From assembly GCA_043101635.1 (NCBI GenBank), contig JBICIE010000192.1, positions 1 to 24,257 of the forward strand: a stretch of 24,257 bases of DNA, in the 5' to 3' direction. Below the pieces are notes generated by a model. The model was not told where the DNA came from. It saw nothing but the letters and a program-made list of their open reading frames with translations, and searched no databases. Numbering within the stretch: position 1 is the stretch's first letter; each line of letters begins with the position of its first letter. Position numbers and translations under genes: made by a program. Positions 6,912 through 14,460 of this stretch are shown in pieces. This DNA is from CAYMJK01 sp043101635. GTDB taxonomy: Bacteria; Planctomycetota; Phycisphaerae; Phycisphaerales; UBA1924.

Positions 6912-7841
6912 ATGTCCCGACCAGCCACAACCCTCGAAGATCGGCCCGCGCAGGGCCGCCCCGCCGGCACGATGCCGACGACGCTGCGGCTCGCCCTGCC
7001 CAAGGGTCGGATGCACGACGGCGTCTGTGCGCTGCTGGCGGACGCCGGGCTCCGCCTGCGGACCAGCGCCCGCGGCTACCGCCCCACTCTCGGGACCGCC
7101 GGCTTCGAGACCAAGATCCTCAAGCCGCAGAACATCGTCGAGATGCTGCACTTGGGCTCGCGTGATGTCGGGTTCGCTGGCGCCGACTGGGTGGCGGAAT
7201 TGGACGCTGACATCGTCGAGGTGCTCGACACCGGCCTCGACCAGGTGCGCCTGGTCGCCGCGGCGCCGCGAGCCCGGCTGGATGCCGGCGGACTGGCGCC
7301 GAGCCCGGACGGCCCGCTGCGGATCGCCTCGGAGTACCAGCGCCTGACGACGAGCTGGATCGCCGAGCGCGGGCTGGACGCCCGTGTCGTCCGCTCGTAC
7401 GGCGCGACTGAAGTGCTGCCCCCGGAGGATGCCGACGCGATCGTCGACATCACCGCCAGCGGCGCGACGCTGGAGGCCAATGGCCTGGAGATCTTCGACG
7501 AGATCCTGACCTCCTCGACGCGCCTGTACGCCAGCAAGGCGGCGATCGCCGACGATGCCAAGCGGGCCGCCATCGAGGATCTGGCCCTGGTGCTGCAAGC
7601 GGCGCTGGATGCGCGCTTGCGGGTGATGCTGGAGGTCAACGCGCCGCAGCATGCGCTGGAAGCGATTGCCGAGGCGCTGCCGTGCATGCGCGAACCGACG
7701 GTGTCGCCGCTGCACGGCGGCGCGGGGTGGGCGGTCAAGGCGGCGGTGCCGCGGGAAGCGCTGGCCCGGCTGATACCTCTTCTCAAGGCGCGCGGCGGGA
7801 CCGACATCGTCGTGACCAGGCTCGAGCAGGTGGCGCCTTGA
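6912..7841 (+). CDS. hisG: ATP phosphoribosyltransferase, long form
   Basis: 309 residues. The ATG at 6912 has a strong AGGAGG six bases upstream; an internal ATG at residue 21 lacks one. It catalyses the first step of histidine synthesis, ATP + PRPP to phosphoribosyl-ATP. Family segments include LALPKGRM (about 27-34) and the PRPP-binding stretch 'VRSYGATEVLPPEDADAIVDITASGATLEANGL'. The length and the extra C-terminal ~90 residues, an ACT-like domain, mark the long, histidine-feedback-inhibited form that needs no HisZ. It is the first structural gene of the operon, after the attenuator. Its stop overlaps the hisC start as TTGA. Confidence 0.95.
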   Translation: MSRPATTLEDRPAQGRPAGTMPTTLRLALPKGRMHDGVCALLADAGLRLRTSARGYRPTLGTAGFETKILKPQNIVEMLHLGSRDVGFAGADWVAELDADIVEVLDTGLDQVRLVAAAPRARLDAGGLAPSPDGPLRIASEYQRLTTSWIAERGLDARVVRSYGATEVLPPEDADAIVDITASGATLEANGLEIFDEILTSSTRLYASKAAIADDAKRAAIEDLALVLQAALDARLRVMLEVNAPQHALEAIAEALPCMREPTVSPLHGGAGWAVKAAVPREALARLIPLLKARGGTDIVVTRLEQVAP

Positions 7842-8911
7842 ACGCGACGATCGAGCCGACCGCGAGCCTTCCCGAGCCCGCCGCGCGGATCGCCGGGGCC
7901 AGGCCATACCGCCCGCCGGATCCGGCGCCGGATGGGGCGCTGCGTCTGGACGCCAACGAGGGCCCGGCGCCGAGCCGCGTGCTTGCCGAGTGGATCGCGT
8001 CGCGCGCGCCGGAGATCTTCCGGCGCTACCCGGACGCATCGAGTCTGGAGGCGCAGCTCGCATCGCGGTTCGATGTCGATCCGGCGCGCGTGCTGGTGAC
8101 GGCGGGCGCCGACGAGGCGATTCAGCGCCTCGCGCTGGCCATGCTGGAGCCGGGCCGGGCTGCGACGACGACGACGCCGACCTTCGAGATGATCGGCCGG
8201 GCCGTGCGCCTGGCAGGCGCTGATCTGCGCGAGATCCCCTGGATGGATGGACCGTTGCCGATCGAAGCCGTTGCAGACGCCGCCGCCGGCAGCGCTGTGA
8301 CATTCGCGGTCACGCCGAACAACCCGACGGGCTCGGTCATCGGGATCGACGACCTGCTCAAGCTCGCGGATGCGACCGGATTGCTCGTTGCCGACCTCGC
8401 GTACGCCGAGTACGCAGCCGAGGATCCGACGAAAGCGCTGCTGGACCGGCCCAACACGCTGGTGCTGCGCACGTTGTCGAAGGCCTGGGGGCTGGCAGGC
8501 CTGCGCGTCGGGTACGCAGTCGGACCGGCGGAGGTCATCGAGGCAATGCGGGCCGCGGGCGGTCCCTACACCGTCAGCGCCCCATCGCTGGCGATCGCGG
8601 AGGACTGGCTGAGCGCCGGCGCGATGCGGGTGCGAAACCACGTGCAGCGGGTGCGGGCCGAGCGGGCGGAACTGACGGCGCTGCTGGCAGAACTGGGCGC
8701 AGGGCCGCTGCCCTCGGAGGCGAACTTCGTGCTGGCTCGATTCGCAGACGCCGCCGGCGCCCACGCAGCGCTGCGCAACTTCGGCGTGCACGTGCGGGCG
8801 TTTGCCGCGCCGCCGCTGCGCGACTGCCTGCGGATCACGTGCCCGGGCGACCGCGGCGACTTCATCCGGCTGTGCCGGGCTCTGCGGGCTGCGCTGGAGG
8901 ATCGCCCATGA
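7838..8911 (+). CDS. hisC: Histidinol-phosphate aminotransferase
   Basis: 357 residues starting at TTG 7838, which overlaps the hisG stop as TTGA. AGGTGG lies just upstream at 7828-7833. No ATG or GTG occurs before the conserved 'LRLDANEGP' segment, so the TTG is the only workable start. It is a fold-type I PLP enzyme that transfers an amino group from glutamate to imidazole-acetol phosphate. Visible family segments are LDANEGP, FRRYPD, the 'VTPNNPTGS' substrate loop and TLSKAWGLAGLRVGYA, where the lysine forms the Schiff base with PLP. A longer upstream-extended frame exists inside hisG but has no ribosome-binding site. Confidence 0.94.
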   Translation: MNATIEPTASLPEPAARIAGARPYRPPDPAPDGALRLDANEGPAPSRVLAEWIASRAPEIFRRYPDASSLEAQLASRFDVDPARVLVTAGADEAIQRLALAMLEPGRAATTTTPTFEMIGRAVRLAGADLREIPWMDGPLPIEAVADAAAGSAVTFAVTPNNPTGSVIGIDDLLKLADATGLLVADLAYAEYAAEDPTKALLDRPNTLVLRTLSKAWGLAGLRVGYAVGPAEVIEAMRAAGGPYTVSAPSLAIAEDWLSAGAMRVRNHVQRVRAERAELTALLAELGAGPLPSEANFVLARFADAAGAHAALRNFGVHVRAFAAPPLRDCLRITCPGDRGDFIRLCRALRAALEDRP

Positions 8912-9501
8912 CCAGGCAAGCGACGATCACGCGAGAGACCCGCGAGACCAGCATCGAACTGCGGCTGGCTCTCGATGGGTCCGGCCAGATGGACATCGCG
9001 ACAGGCGTCGGTTTTCTGGACCACCTGTTGCACGCGCTGGCCTTCCACGCCGGACTCGATCTGACGCTGCGCTGCGAGGGTGACCTGCATGTCGACGACC
9101 ACCACACCGTCGAGGACTGCGCCCTCGCGCTCGGCGCCGCGCTGGATGAGGCGCTTGGGGAGCGCGCCGGCGTGATGCGCTTCGGCGCCGCCTATGCCCC
9201 GCTGGATGAGGCCCTGAGCCGGGCGGTCGTCGATCTGGTGCGCCGGCCGCACGCCTCGATCGATCTCGGCCTGCGCCGGGAGCGGCTCGGAGACCTGTCG
9301 TGCGAGAACATCGGGCACTTCCTTGCAAGCCTGGCGATGAGCGGGCGCTTCACGCTGCACGTCGACACCTTCAAGGGCGACAATGACCACCACCGAGCCG
9401 AATCGGCGTTCAAGGCCCTGGCGCTGGCGCTGCGCCAGGCGGTGGCGCCGGCGCCCGCGGACGCATCGGGCGCGGCCCGCAGCACGAAGGGCAGCCTGTG
9501 A
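8908..9501 (+). CDS. hisB: Imidazoleglycerol-phosphate dehydratase
   Basis: 197 residues. The ATG at 8908 overlaps the hisC stop as ATGA, with GGAGG seven bases upstream. This is the monofunctional form, without the N-terminal histidinol-phosphatase domain of enteric HisB. It dehydrates imidazole-glycerol phosphate to imidazole-acetol phosphate using two manganese ions. The diagnostic metal-binding repeats are present: GVGFLDHLLH, DDHHTVEDCALALG, CENIGHFLAS and DNDHHRAESAFKALA. The C-terminus has a short Ala/Pro-rich tail. It overlaps hisH by four bases. Confidence 0.96.
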   Translation: MTRQATITRETRETSIELRLALDGSGQMDIATGVGFLDHLLHALAFHAGLDLTLRCEGDLHVDDHHTVEDCALALGAALDEALGERAGVMRFGAAYAPLDEALSRAVVDLVRRPHASIDLGLRRERLGDLSCENIGHFLASLAMSGRFTLHVDTFKGDNDHHRAESAFKALALALRQAVAPAPADASGAARSTKGSL

Positions 9502-10109
9502 CCGACGTTGCGATCATCCGGACCGGCGCCGCCAACCTCGCATCCGTGTGTGCGGCGATGGATCGCTGCGACGCGAGGTGGCGGCTGGTCGAAACGGGCA
9601 CGGACGCCGCCAGCGCTGATCGGCTCGTGCTCCCCGGCGTGGGCTCGTTCGGCGCCGTCATGCGCCGACTGGATGCGCAGGGGCTCATCGACCCGCTGCG
9701 CGCGCGCATCGAGTCCGGGGCGCCCACGCTGTGCATCTGCCTCGGGATGCAGGCGCTGCTGGAAGGCAGCGATGAGTCGCCGCAGGCGGCCGGGCTCGGC
9801 GTCGCGCCGGGACGCGCCGAGGCGTTCGAGGGCGTGCGCCGGCCGCAGCTTGGCTGGAACGCGGTCGAACCGGATGACGGCTGCGCGCTGCTGCGGCCCG
9901 GCAGCGCCTGTTTCGCCAACTCGTACCGGCTCACCGAGGCGCCGCGCGGCTGGAACGTCGCGTGGGCCGAACACGGCGGCAGGTTCGTCGCCGCCATGGA
10001 GCGGGGCGCAGTGCTGGCGTGCCAGTTCCACCCTGAACTTTCCGGGGCGTGGGGCCGGGCGCTGCTGGAGCGGTGGCTGGCGTTGGAGCCGGCGGAGGCG
10101 CCATGCTGA
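9498..10109 (+). CDS. hisH: Imidazole glycerol phosphate synthase, glutaminase subunit
   Basis: 203 residues. The GTG start at 9498 overlaps the hisB stop as GTGA. It is a class I glutamine amidotransferase that supplies ammonia to HisF. The oxyanion-strand motif PGVGSFG, the nucleophile Cys in CICLGMQAL and the His-Glu pair in CQFHPELSG are all present. One oddity is FANSY where most HisH proteins have FVHSY, a His-to-Asn change near the HisF interface. It is followed by hisF with a 7-nt overlap, which fits stoichiometric production of the two subunits. Confidence 0.94.
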   Translation: MTDVAIIRTGAANLASVCAAMDRCDARWRLVETGTDAASADRLVLPGVGSFGAVMRRLDAQGLIDPLRARIESGAPTLCICLGMQALLEGSDESPQAAGLGVAPGRAEAFEGVRRPQLGWNAVEPDDGCALLRPGSACFANSYRLTEAPRGWNVAWAEHGGRFVAAMERGAVLACQFHPELSGAWGRALLERWLALEPAEAPC

Positions 10110-10855
10110 AGTCGCGCATCATCCCCTGTCTGGATGTGCGCGGCGGACGTATTGTCAAGGGCGTCCGCTTCCAGAACCTCCGCGACGCGGGCGACCCGGC
10201 AGAGGCGGCCGCCGCGTACGAGGCGCAGGGCGCCGACGAGATCACGCTGCTGGATGTCAGCGCCACGCCGGAAGGGCGCGGGGCCATGCTGGAGACGGTG
10301 GAGGCGGTGCGCGCGGCGATCGGCATCCCGCTTACCGTCGGCGGAGGCGTGCGAGCGGCCGACGACGCGCTGCGACTGCTCGAAGCGGGCGCCGACAAGG
10401 TCGGCGTGAATTCCGCCGCGGTGGCGCGCCCGGACCTACTCGACGAAATGGCCGAGCGTTTCGGGCGCCAGTGCGTGGTGCTCGCGATCGACGCCGCCAG
10501 GAGCGACGGAGGCTGGGCAGTCGTTGTTCACTCAGGACAGGAGCGAGTCGATCTGTGCGCGCTGGAGTGGGCCGCCGAAGGCGCCCGGCGCGGCGCCGGC
10601 GAGATCCTGCTGACAAGCTGGGATCGAGATGGGACGGGAGACGGCTACGACCTCGAGTTGCTCCGCGCTGTGCGCACGCGGGTTGACATCCCGATCATCG
10701 CCTCGGGCGGCGCCGCGGGACCGGAGCATCTCGCCGAAGCACTGGAGGCCGGGGCGGATGCCGCGCTGGCGGCGAGCATCTTCCACGATGGCTTGTTCAC
10801 GGTCGACGATGTGAAGCGCCGCCTGCAGGCGCGCGGACTGGAGATGAGACTGTGA
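10103..10855 (+). CDS. hisF: Imidazole glycerol phosphate synthase, cyclase subunit
   Basis: 250 residues. The ATG at 10103 lies inside the end of hisH, with GGAGG four bases upstream. It is a TIM-barrel enzyme that cyclises PRFAR with ammonia to IGP and AICAR. The catalytic acids fall at the canonical positions: Asp11 in IIPCLDV and Asp130 in VVLAIDA. Phosphate-binding loops LTVGGGVR and IIASGGAAGPEHL are intact. An ORF extending further upstream lies inside hisH and is not needed. The stop overlaps the next gene as GTGA. Confidence 0.96.
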   Translation: MLKSRIIPCLDVRGGRIVKGVRFQNLRDAGDPAEAAAAYEAQGADEITLLDVSATPEGRGAMLETVEAVRAAIGIPLTVGGGVRAADDALRLLEAGADKVGVNSAAVARPDLLDEMAERFGRQCVVLAIDAARSDGGWAVVVHSGQERVDLCALEWAAEGARRGAGEILLTSWDRDGTGDGYDLELLRAVRTRVDIPIIASGGAAGPEHLAEALEAGADAALAASIFHDGLFTVDDVKRRLQARGLEMRL

Positions 10856-12126
10856 TCGTTCCCTCGATCGACATCATGGATGGCAAAGCGGTGCAGCTTG
10901 TCGGCGGCGAGCGGCTGGAGCTGGAAGCTGGCGATCCGCTCGCCGTGGCGGAGCGCTTCGGTCTCGTCGGCGAACTCGCCGTGATCGACCTCGACGCCGC
11001 CATGGGCAAGGGCGACAACAGCGCGATGATCGAACAGCTCGTGCGCCGGTATCCCTGCCGCGTCGGCGGCGGGATCCGCGATGAGCAGCGGGCCCGCCGC
11101 TGGCTGGATGCCGGCGCCCGGCGCATCATCCTCGGCAGCGCAGCCGAGCCGGACCTGCTGAGCCGGCTGCCGCGCCAGCGCCTAATCGCCGCGCTGGATG
11201 CCCGCGATGGCGAGGTCGTCGTGGACGGCTGGCGCCAGCGGACCGGGCGGCGCGTCGAGGATCGCATCGGCGAGTTGCGCGCGCACGTCGGCGGCTTCCT
11301 GATCACCGCCGTCGAACGCGAGGGCGCGCTCAAAGGCGTTGATCTGGAGCGCGTCCGGGCCCTGCGGGCCCTGTGCGGCGAGGCTCGTCTCACGTTCGCC
11401 GGGGGGGTGCGGACCGCCGCGGAGGTCGGCGACCTGGACGCCCTGGGCGTTGACGCCCAGGTCGGCATGGCCTTGTACAAGAAGGTTTTCGATCTCGCCG
11501 ACGCGGTCGGCGCCTGCCTGCGTTCGGATCGGCCTGATGGCCTGTGGCCGACGGTTGTCTGCGACGAGCGGGGCGTTGCCCTCGGCCTGTGCTACAGCGA
11601 TCTGGGGAGCCTGCGCGCGGCGTTGGCCGAGCGCGCAGGTGTGTACCACTCGCGCAGGCGTGGGTTGTGGCGCAAAGGCGCCAGTTCGGGCGCTGCGCAG
11701 GAATTGGTGCGTATCGACCTTGATTGCGATCGGGACTGTCTGCGCTTCACGGTCCGTCAGCAGGGCGCCGGCTTCTGCCACGCTGGAACGCGGACATGCT
11801 GGGGCGCCGATGGCGGACTCGGACGACTGGCGCGGCGGCTCGCCGAGCCGGCCACTCGCCGAGACGCGAAGTCGTACACGACACGCCTGCTTCAGGACTG
11901 CGAACTGATGCAATCGAAGCTGATGGAGGAGGCCGGCGAGCTCGTCGAAGCAGCATCCGGCGATGAGGTCACGCACGAGGCGGCCGACGTGATCTACTTC
12001 ACGCTGGTGCGCATGCAGGCGGCGGGGGTGGATCTGGAGGCGGTGGAGCGAGAACTCGACCGCCGCGCCCTGCGCCTGTCGCGCCGGCCAGGCGATGCCA
12101 AACCAGGCCGGGAGGCGTCGCCATGA
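10852..12126 (+). CDS. Trifunctional HisA-HisI-HisE fusion
   Basis: 424 residues, GTG start at 10852 overlapping the hisF stop. Residues 1 to ~225 are a HisA-type TIM barrel (ProFAR isomerase) with candidate catalytic Asp7 (PSIDIMDG) and Asp116 (AALDARDG), and phosphate loops VGGGIR and FAGGVR. Residues ~228-318 are a HisI phosphoribosyl-AMP cyclohydrolase, with YHSRRRGLWRKGASSG, the metal-binding DCDRDC (291-296) and the paired cysteines 309 and 316. Residues ~343-412 are a HisE phosphoribosyl-ATP pyrophosphatase of the MazG-like helical type, with KLMEEAGELVEA and HEAADVIYF. The chain would thus perform steps 2, 3 and 4 of the pathway. HisI-HisE fusions are common; a HisA domain on the same chain is not one I know. 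The frame is continuous, with no internal stop. It overlaps hisD by four bases. Confidence 0.93.
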   Translation: MIVPSIDIMDGKAVQLVGGERLELEAGDPLAVAERFGLVGELAVIDLDAAMGKGDNSAMIEQLVRRYPCRVGGGIRDEQRARRWLDAGARRIILGSAAEPDLLSRLPRQRLIAALDARDGEVVVDGWRQRTGRRVEDRIGELRAHVGGFLITAVEREGALKGVDLERVRALRALCGEARLTFAGGVRTAAEVGDLDALGVDAQVGMALYKKVFDLADAVGACLRSDRPDGLWPTVVCDERGVALGLCYSDLGSLRAALAERAGVYHSRRRGLWRKGASSGAAQELVRIDLDCDRDCLRFTVRQQGAGFCHAGTRTCWGADGGLGRLARRLAEPATRRDAKSYTTRLLQDCELMQSKLMEEAGELVEAASGDEVTHEAADVIYFTLVRMQAAGVDLEAVERELDRRALRLSRRPGDAKPGREASP

Positions 12127-13391
12127 CAGCTTCCGAGCCTCTGCTGCGCCGGCGCGAGCTGAGTGACCTGCTGGCCCGGCGCCGCTTCGCTCTCGACGAC
12201 GCCACGCTGGATGGAGCGCGCCGGATCGTCGACGATGTCCGCCGCGGCGGGCTGGACGCGGTCATTCAGCACGCCCGCCGGCTCGGCGACCTCGATGCCG
12301 ATGCGCCCATCATCCTCGAACGCGCTGCCATGGTCCCGGCCCTGGAGCGGCTCGATTCCGCTGACCGCGACGCGCTGGAGTCAGCGGCAGCACGGATCCG
12401 CAGCTTCGCCGAAGCTCAGCGCAGCGCGCTCGGCGACATCAGTGTGCCGATACCGGGTGGCGAGGCCGGGCACCGCTTCGTGCCGATGCGGGCGGCAGGG
12501 TGCTACGCCCCGGGAGGGCGGCATCCGCTGCCTTCCTCAGCGCTGATGACGGTCATTCCTGCGCGCGCAGCCGGGGTCGAGACCGTGTGGCTTGCGTCGC
12601 CGCGAGCGTCGGGCGCCACGCTCGCGGCCGCGCATCTGGCGGGCGCCGACGGCGTGCTGGCCTGCGGCGGGGCCCAGGCGATCGCGGCGCTGGCCTTCGG
12701 CGCCGGGCCGGTCCCCGGCGCCGATGTCGTCGCCGGCCCGGGAAATCGCTGGGTCACCGCGGCCAAGCAGATCGTCAGCAGCGAAGTGGCCATCGACATG
12801 CTCGCCGGGCCGAGCGAGATCGTGATCATCGCCGACGCCGGCGCCGATCCCGAACTGATCGCCGCTGACCTGCTGGCGCAGGCCGAGCACGACACCGACG
12901 CCGTGCCGATCCTGATCACGACCAATGCCGGGATTGCAGATCGCGTCGAGACGGCTCTGCGCGCGCAACTGGAGGATCTCCCGACCGGGAAGACCGCTCT
13001 GGCGGCGCTCGCAAACGGCGGCGTTCTTGTCGTGAGCGATCTGGATGAAGCTGCCGCGGCGTCCGAGGCGCTTGCGCCCGAGCATCTTGAGCTCATGACG
13101 CGCGACGATGACCGTCTGGCGGGCGCACTGACGCGGTACGGGGCCCTGTTCATCGGGCCCGGCAGCGCTGAAGTCCTGGGCGACTACGGCGCCGGGCCGA
13201 ATCACACCCTCCCCACCGCAGGCACGGCAGCGCACGCGAGCGGGCTCAGCGTGCTGACGTTCCTGACGCTGCGCACGTGGCTGCGCGCGACGCCAGGGGC
13301 AACAGCGCTGTGCACCGAGTCAGCGCGCCTGGCGCGGATGGAAGGGCTTGAGGCCCACGCGCGGGCGGCTGAGGCGAGGATGCGCTGGTAG
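12123..13391 (+). CDS. hisD: Histidinol dehydrogenase
   Basis: 422 residues. The ATG at 12123 overlaps the preceding stop as ATGA, with GGGAGG upstream. This zinc enzyme oxidises histidinol twice with NAD+ to histidine, the last step of the pathway. Family segments in order: AAGCYAPGGRHPLPSSALM, VAGPGNRWVTAAK, DMLAGPSEIVIIAD, LLAQAEHDTDA (zinc ligands), APEHLEL (catalytic Glu-His) and GDYGAGPNHTLPT. Being last is unusual compared with enteric operons, where hisD follows hisG. The next gene is convergent, across an 82-nt palindrome-rich gap. Confidence 0.96.
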   Translation: MTASEPLLRRRELSDLLARRRFALDDATLDGARRIVDDVRRGGLDAVIQHARRLGDLDADAPIILERAAMVPALERLDSADRDALESAAARIRSFAEAQRSALGDISVPIPGGEAGHRFVPMRAAGCYAPGGRHPLPSSALMTVIPARAAGVETVWLASPRASGATLAAAHLAGADGVLACGGAQAIAALAFGAGPVPGADVVAGPGNRWVTAAKQIVSSEVAIDMLAGPSEIVIIADAGADPELIAADLLAQAEHDTDAVPILITTNAGIADRVETALRAQLEDLPTGKTALAALANGGVLVVSDLDEAAAASEALAPEHLELMTRDDDRLAGALTRYGALFIGPGSAEVLGDYGAGPNHTLPTAGTAAHASGLSVLTFLTLRTWLRATPGATALCTESARLARMEGLEAHARAAEARMRW

Positions 13392-13402
13392 GGCGTGACA
13401 GC

Positions 13403-13467
13403 GGCGCCCGCCGGCGCCAGCAGCGTCCGCGCTGCAAGCCGCACAGGCGAGACGCCTGTGCCACCCC
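13403..13467. repeat. Palindrome cluster with REP-like hairpin and GCCACCC flank
   Basis: Three small palindromes lie between the convergent hisD and dehydratase genes: GGCGCC/GGCGCC (13403-13418), GCAGCG/CGCTGC (13420-13435) and the 9-bp GCACAGGCG/CGCCTGTGC around AGA (13441-13461), followed by CACCC. The last has the same 3' flank, GCCACC, as the hairpins at 19388, 20288 and 23457. The region probably also serves as a bidirectional terminator. Confidence 0.6.
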
Positions 13468-13473
13468 GGCAGC

Positions 13474-14460
13474 CTACGAGCGCGGCGCCTCTCTGAGCCG
13501 GGACATCGCCGGCGGGATCGCGTCGGCGAGTTCCGAGGCGAGCAGGCCCGAATCGGCGTGGTGTTCGGCCCGCCAGCCCACCGCGGCGAAGGCGTGAATC
13601 CGCACCGCGAGGCGGGCGCAGTCGAACAGATCCAGCGGCCTGCGCGGATCTCTCGGCCACTTTGCCCGCGCCGCCTCGGGCAGCCCGGGCGGCAGGGGCT
13701 TGGCGGCAAACTGCCCGATCAGCCCGGCGCACAGGCCGGCGAGGACGTCACCTGTCCCGCCGGTCGCCAGGGCGCTGTCGACCTGATCGTTGATCCAGGT
13801 GCGGTGGCCGTCGCTGACCGCGGCAGGGGCGCCCTTGAGGATGACAACAGCGCCGATGCGCTGCGCCAGCGCCTCGGCGCCGGCAGCGCGGCCCTCGGGC
13901 GAGGCAGTGTCGTACTTGCCCAAGCGCAGCGACTCGGCCAACCGACCGAATTCGCCCGGATGCGGCGTGAGCACGGCGGAAGCGTGGAAGTCGCGCGACA
14001 GTTCCGGCGTCTGCGCCAGGACGTTGAGACCGTCGGCGTCGACCACGACGAAGCAGTCGTCGCGCTGCACGACGCGCAGGGTCGCGGCCCGCTGGCCCGG
14101 CCCGACGCCGAAGCCGACGCCCACCACCGCGACATCCGCCGAATCAAGCTGCTCGTCGATCACCTCGCAGGCGTCCGATGCGATGATGCGCTGCTCCTCA
14201 TCGACCGGCAGGGCCCGTCCCGTTGCCGATGGCGTCAGCGCGACGCAGGCGCTGAGGATGGGATCGGGCGCCACCAGCATGCACAACCCGGCGCCGCTTC
14301 GCAGCGCCGCCCGCGCTGCCAGCGCCGGCGCCCCCAGCATGCGCGCGCGGGCCTCAGCGCAGCCGCCGATGACGCACACGCGCCCGAAGTCACCCTTGTG
14401 GCCAGAGGGATCGCGCTGCGGCAGGGCGGGAAGCGCAGGAGCGTCGAACGTGGGTGTCAC
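13474..14460 (-). CDS. nnrD: ADP-dependent (S)-NAD(P)H-hydrate dehydratase
   Basis: 328 residues from a GTG at 14460 that overlaps the upstream gene's stop as GTGA; a longer frame to 14652 lies inside that gene and is not needed. It is a ribokinase-like YjeF C-terminal domain protein that repairs damaged NADHX/NADPHX using ADP. Motifs: KGDFGRVCVIGGC near the N-terminus, SADVAVVGVGFGVG (about 107-120), VLTPHPGEFGRL (about 163-174), VVILKG, and NDQVDSALATGGTGDVLAGL, with the catalytic Asp at about 238. The epimerase domain (NnrE), often fused at the N-terminus, is absent here. A 30-residue Pro/Lys/Arg-rich insertion lies near residues 255-285. Confidence 0.9.
   Translation of the reverse strand: MTPTFDAPALPALPQRDPSGHKGDFGRVCVIGGCAEARARMLGAPALAARAALRSGAGLCMLVAPDPILSACVALTPSATGRALPVDEEQRIIASDACEVIDEQLDSADVAVVGVGFGVGPGQRAATLRVVQRDDCFVVVDADGLNVLAQTPELSRDFHASAVLTPHPGEFGRLAESLRLGKYDTASPEGRAAGAEALAQRIGAVVILKGAPAAVSDGHRTWINDQVDSALATGGTGDVLAGLCAGLIGQFAAKPLPPGLPEAARAKWPRDPRRPLDLFDCARLAVRIHAFAAVGWRAEHHADSGLLASELADAIPPAMSRLREAPRS

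Noticed and set aside
6732..8791. Two long minus-strand frames opposite hisG and hisC
   Set aside because: Shadows of well-recognised his genes; Arg/Ser/Ala-rich composition without domains.
10049..10102. Upstream-extended start for hisF
   Set aside because: Lies inside hisH; ATG 10103 has its own GGAGG and gives the canonical MLKSRIIPCLD start with Asp11 and Asp130 in register.
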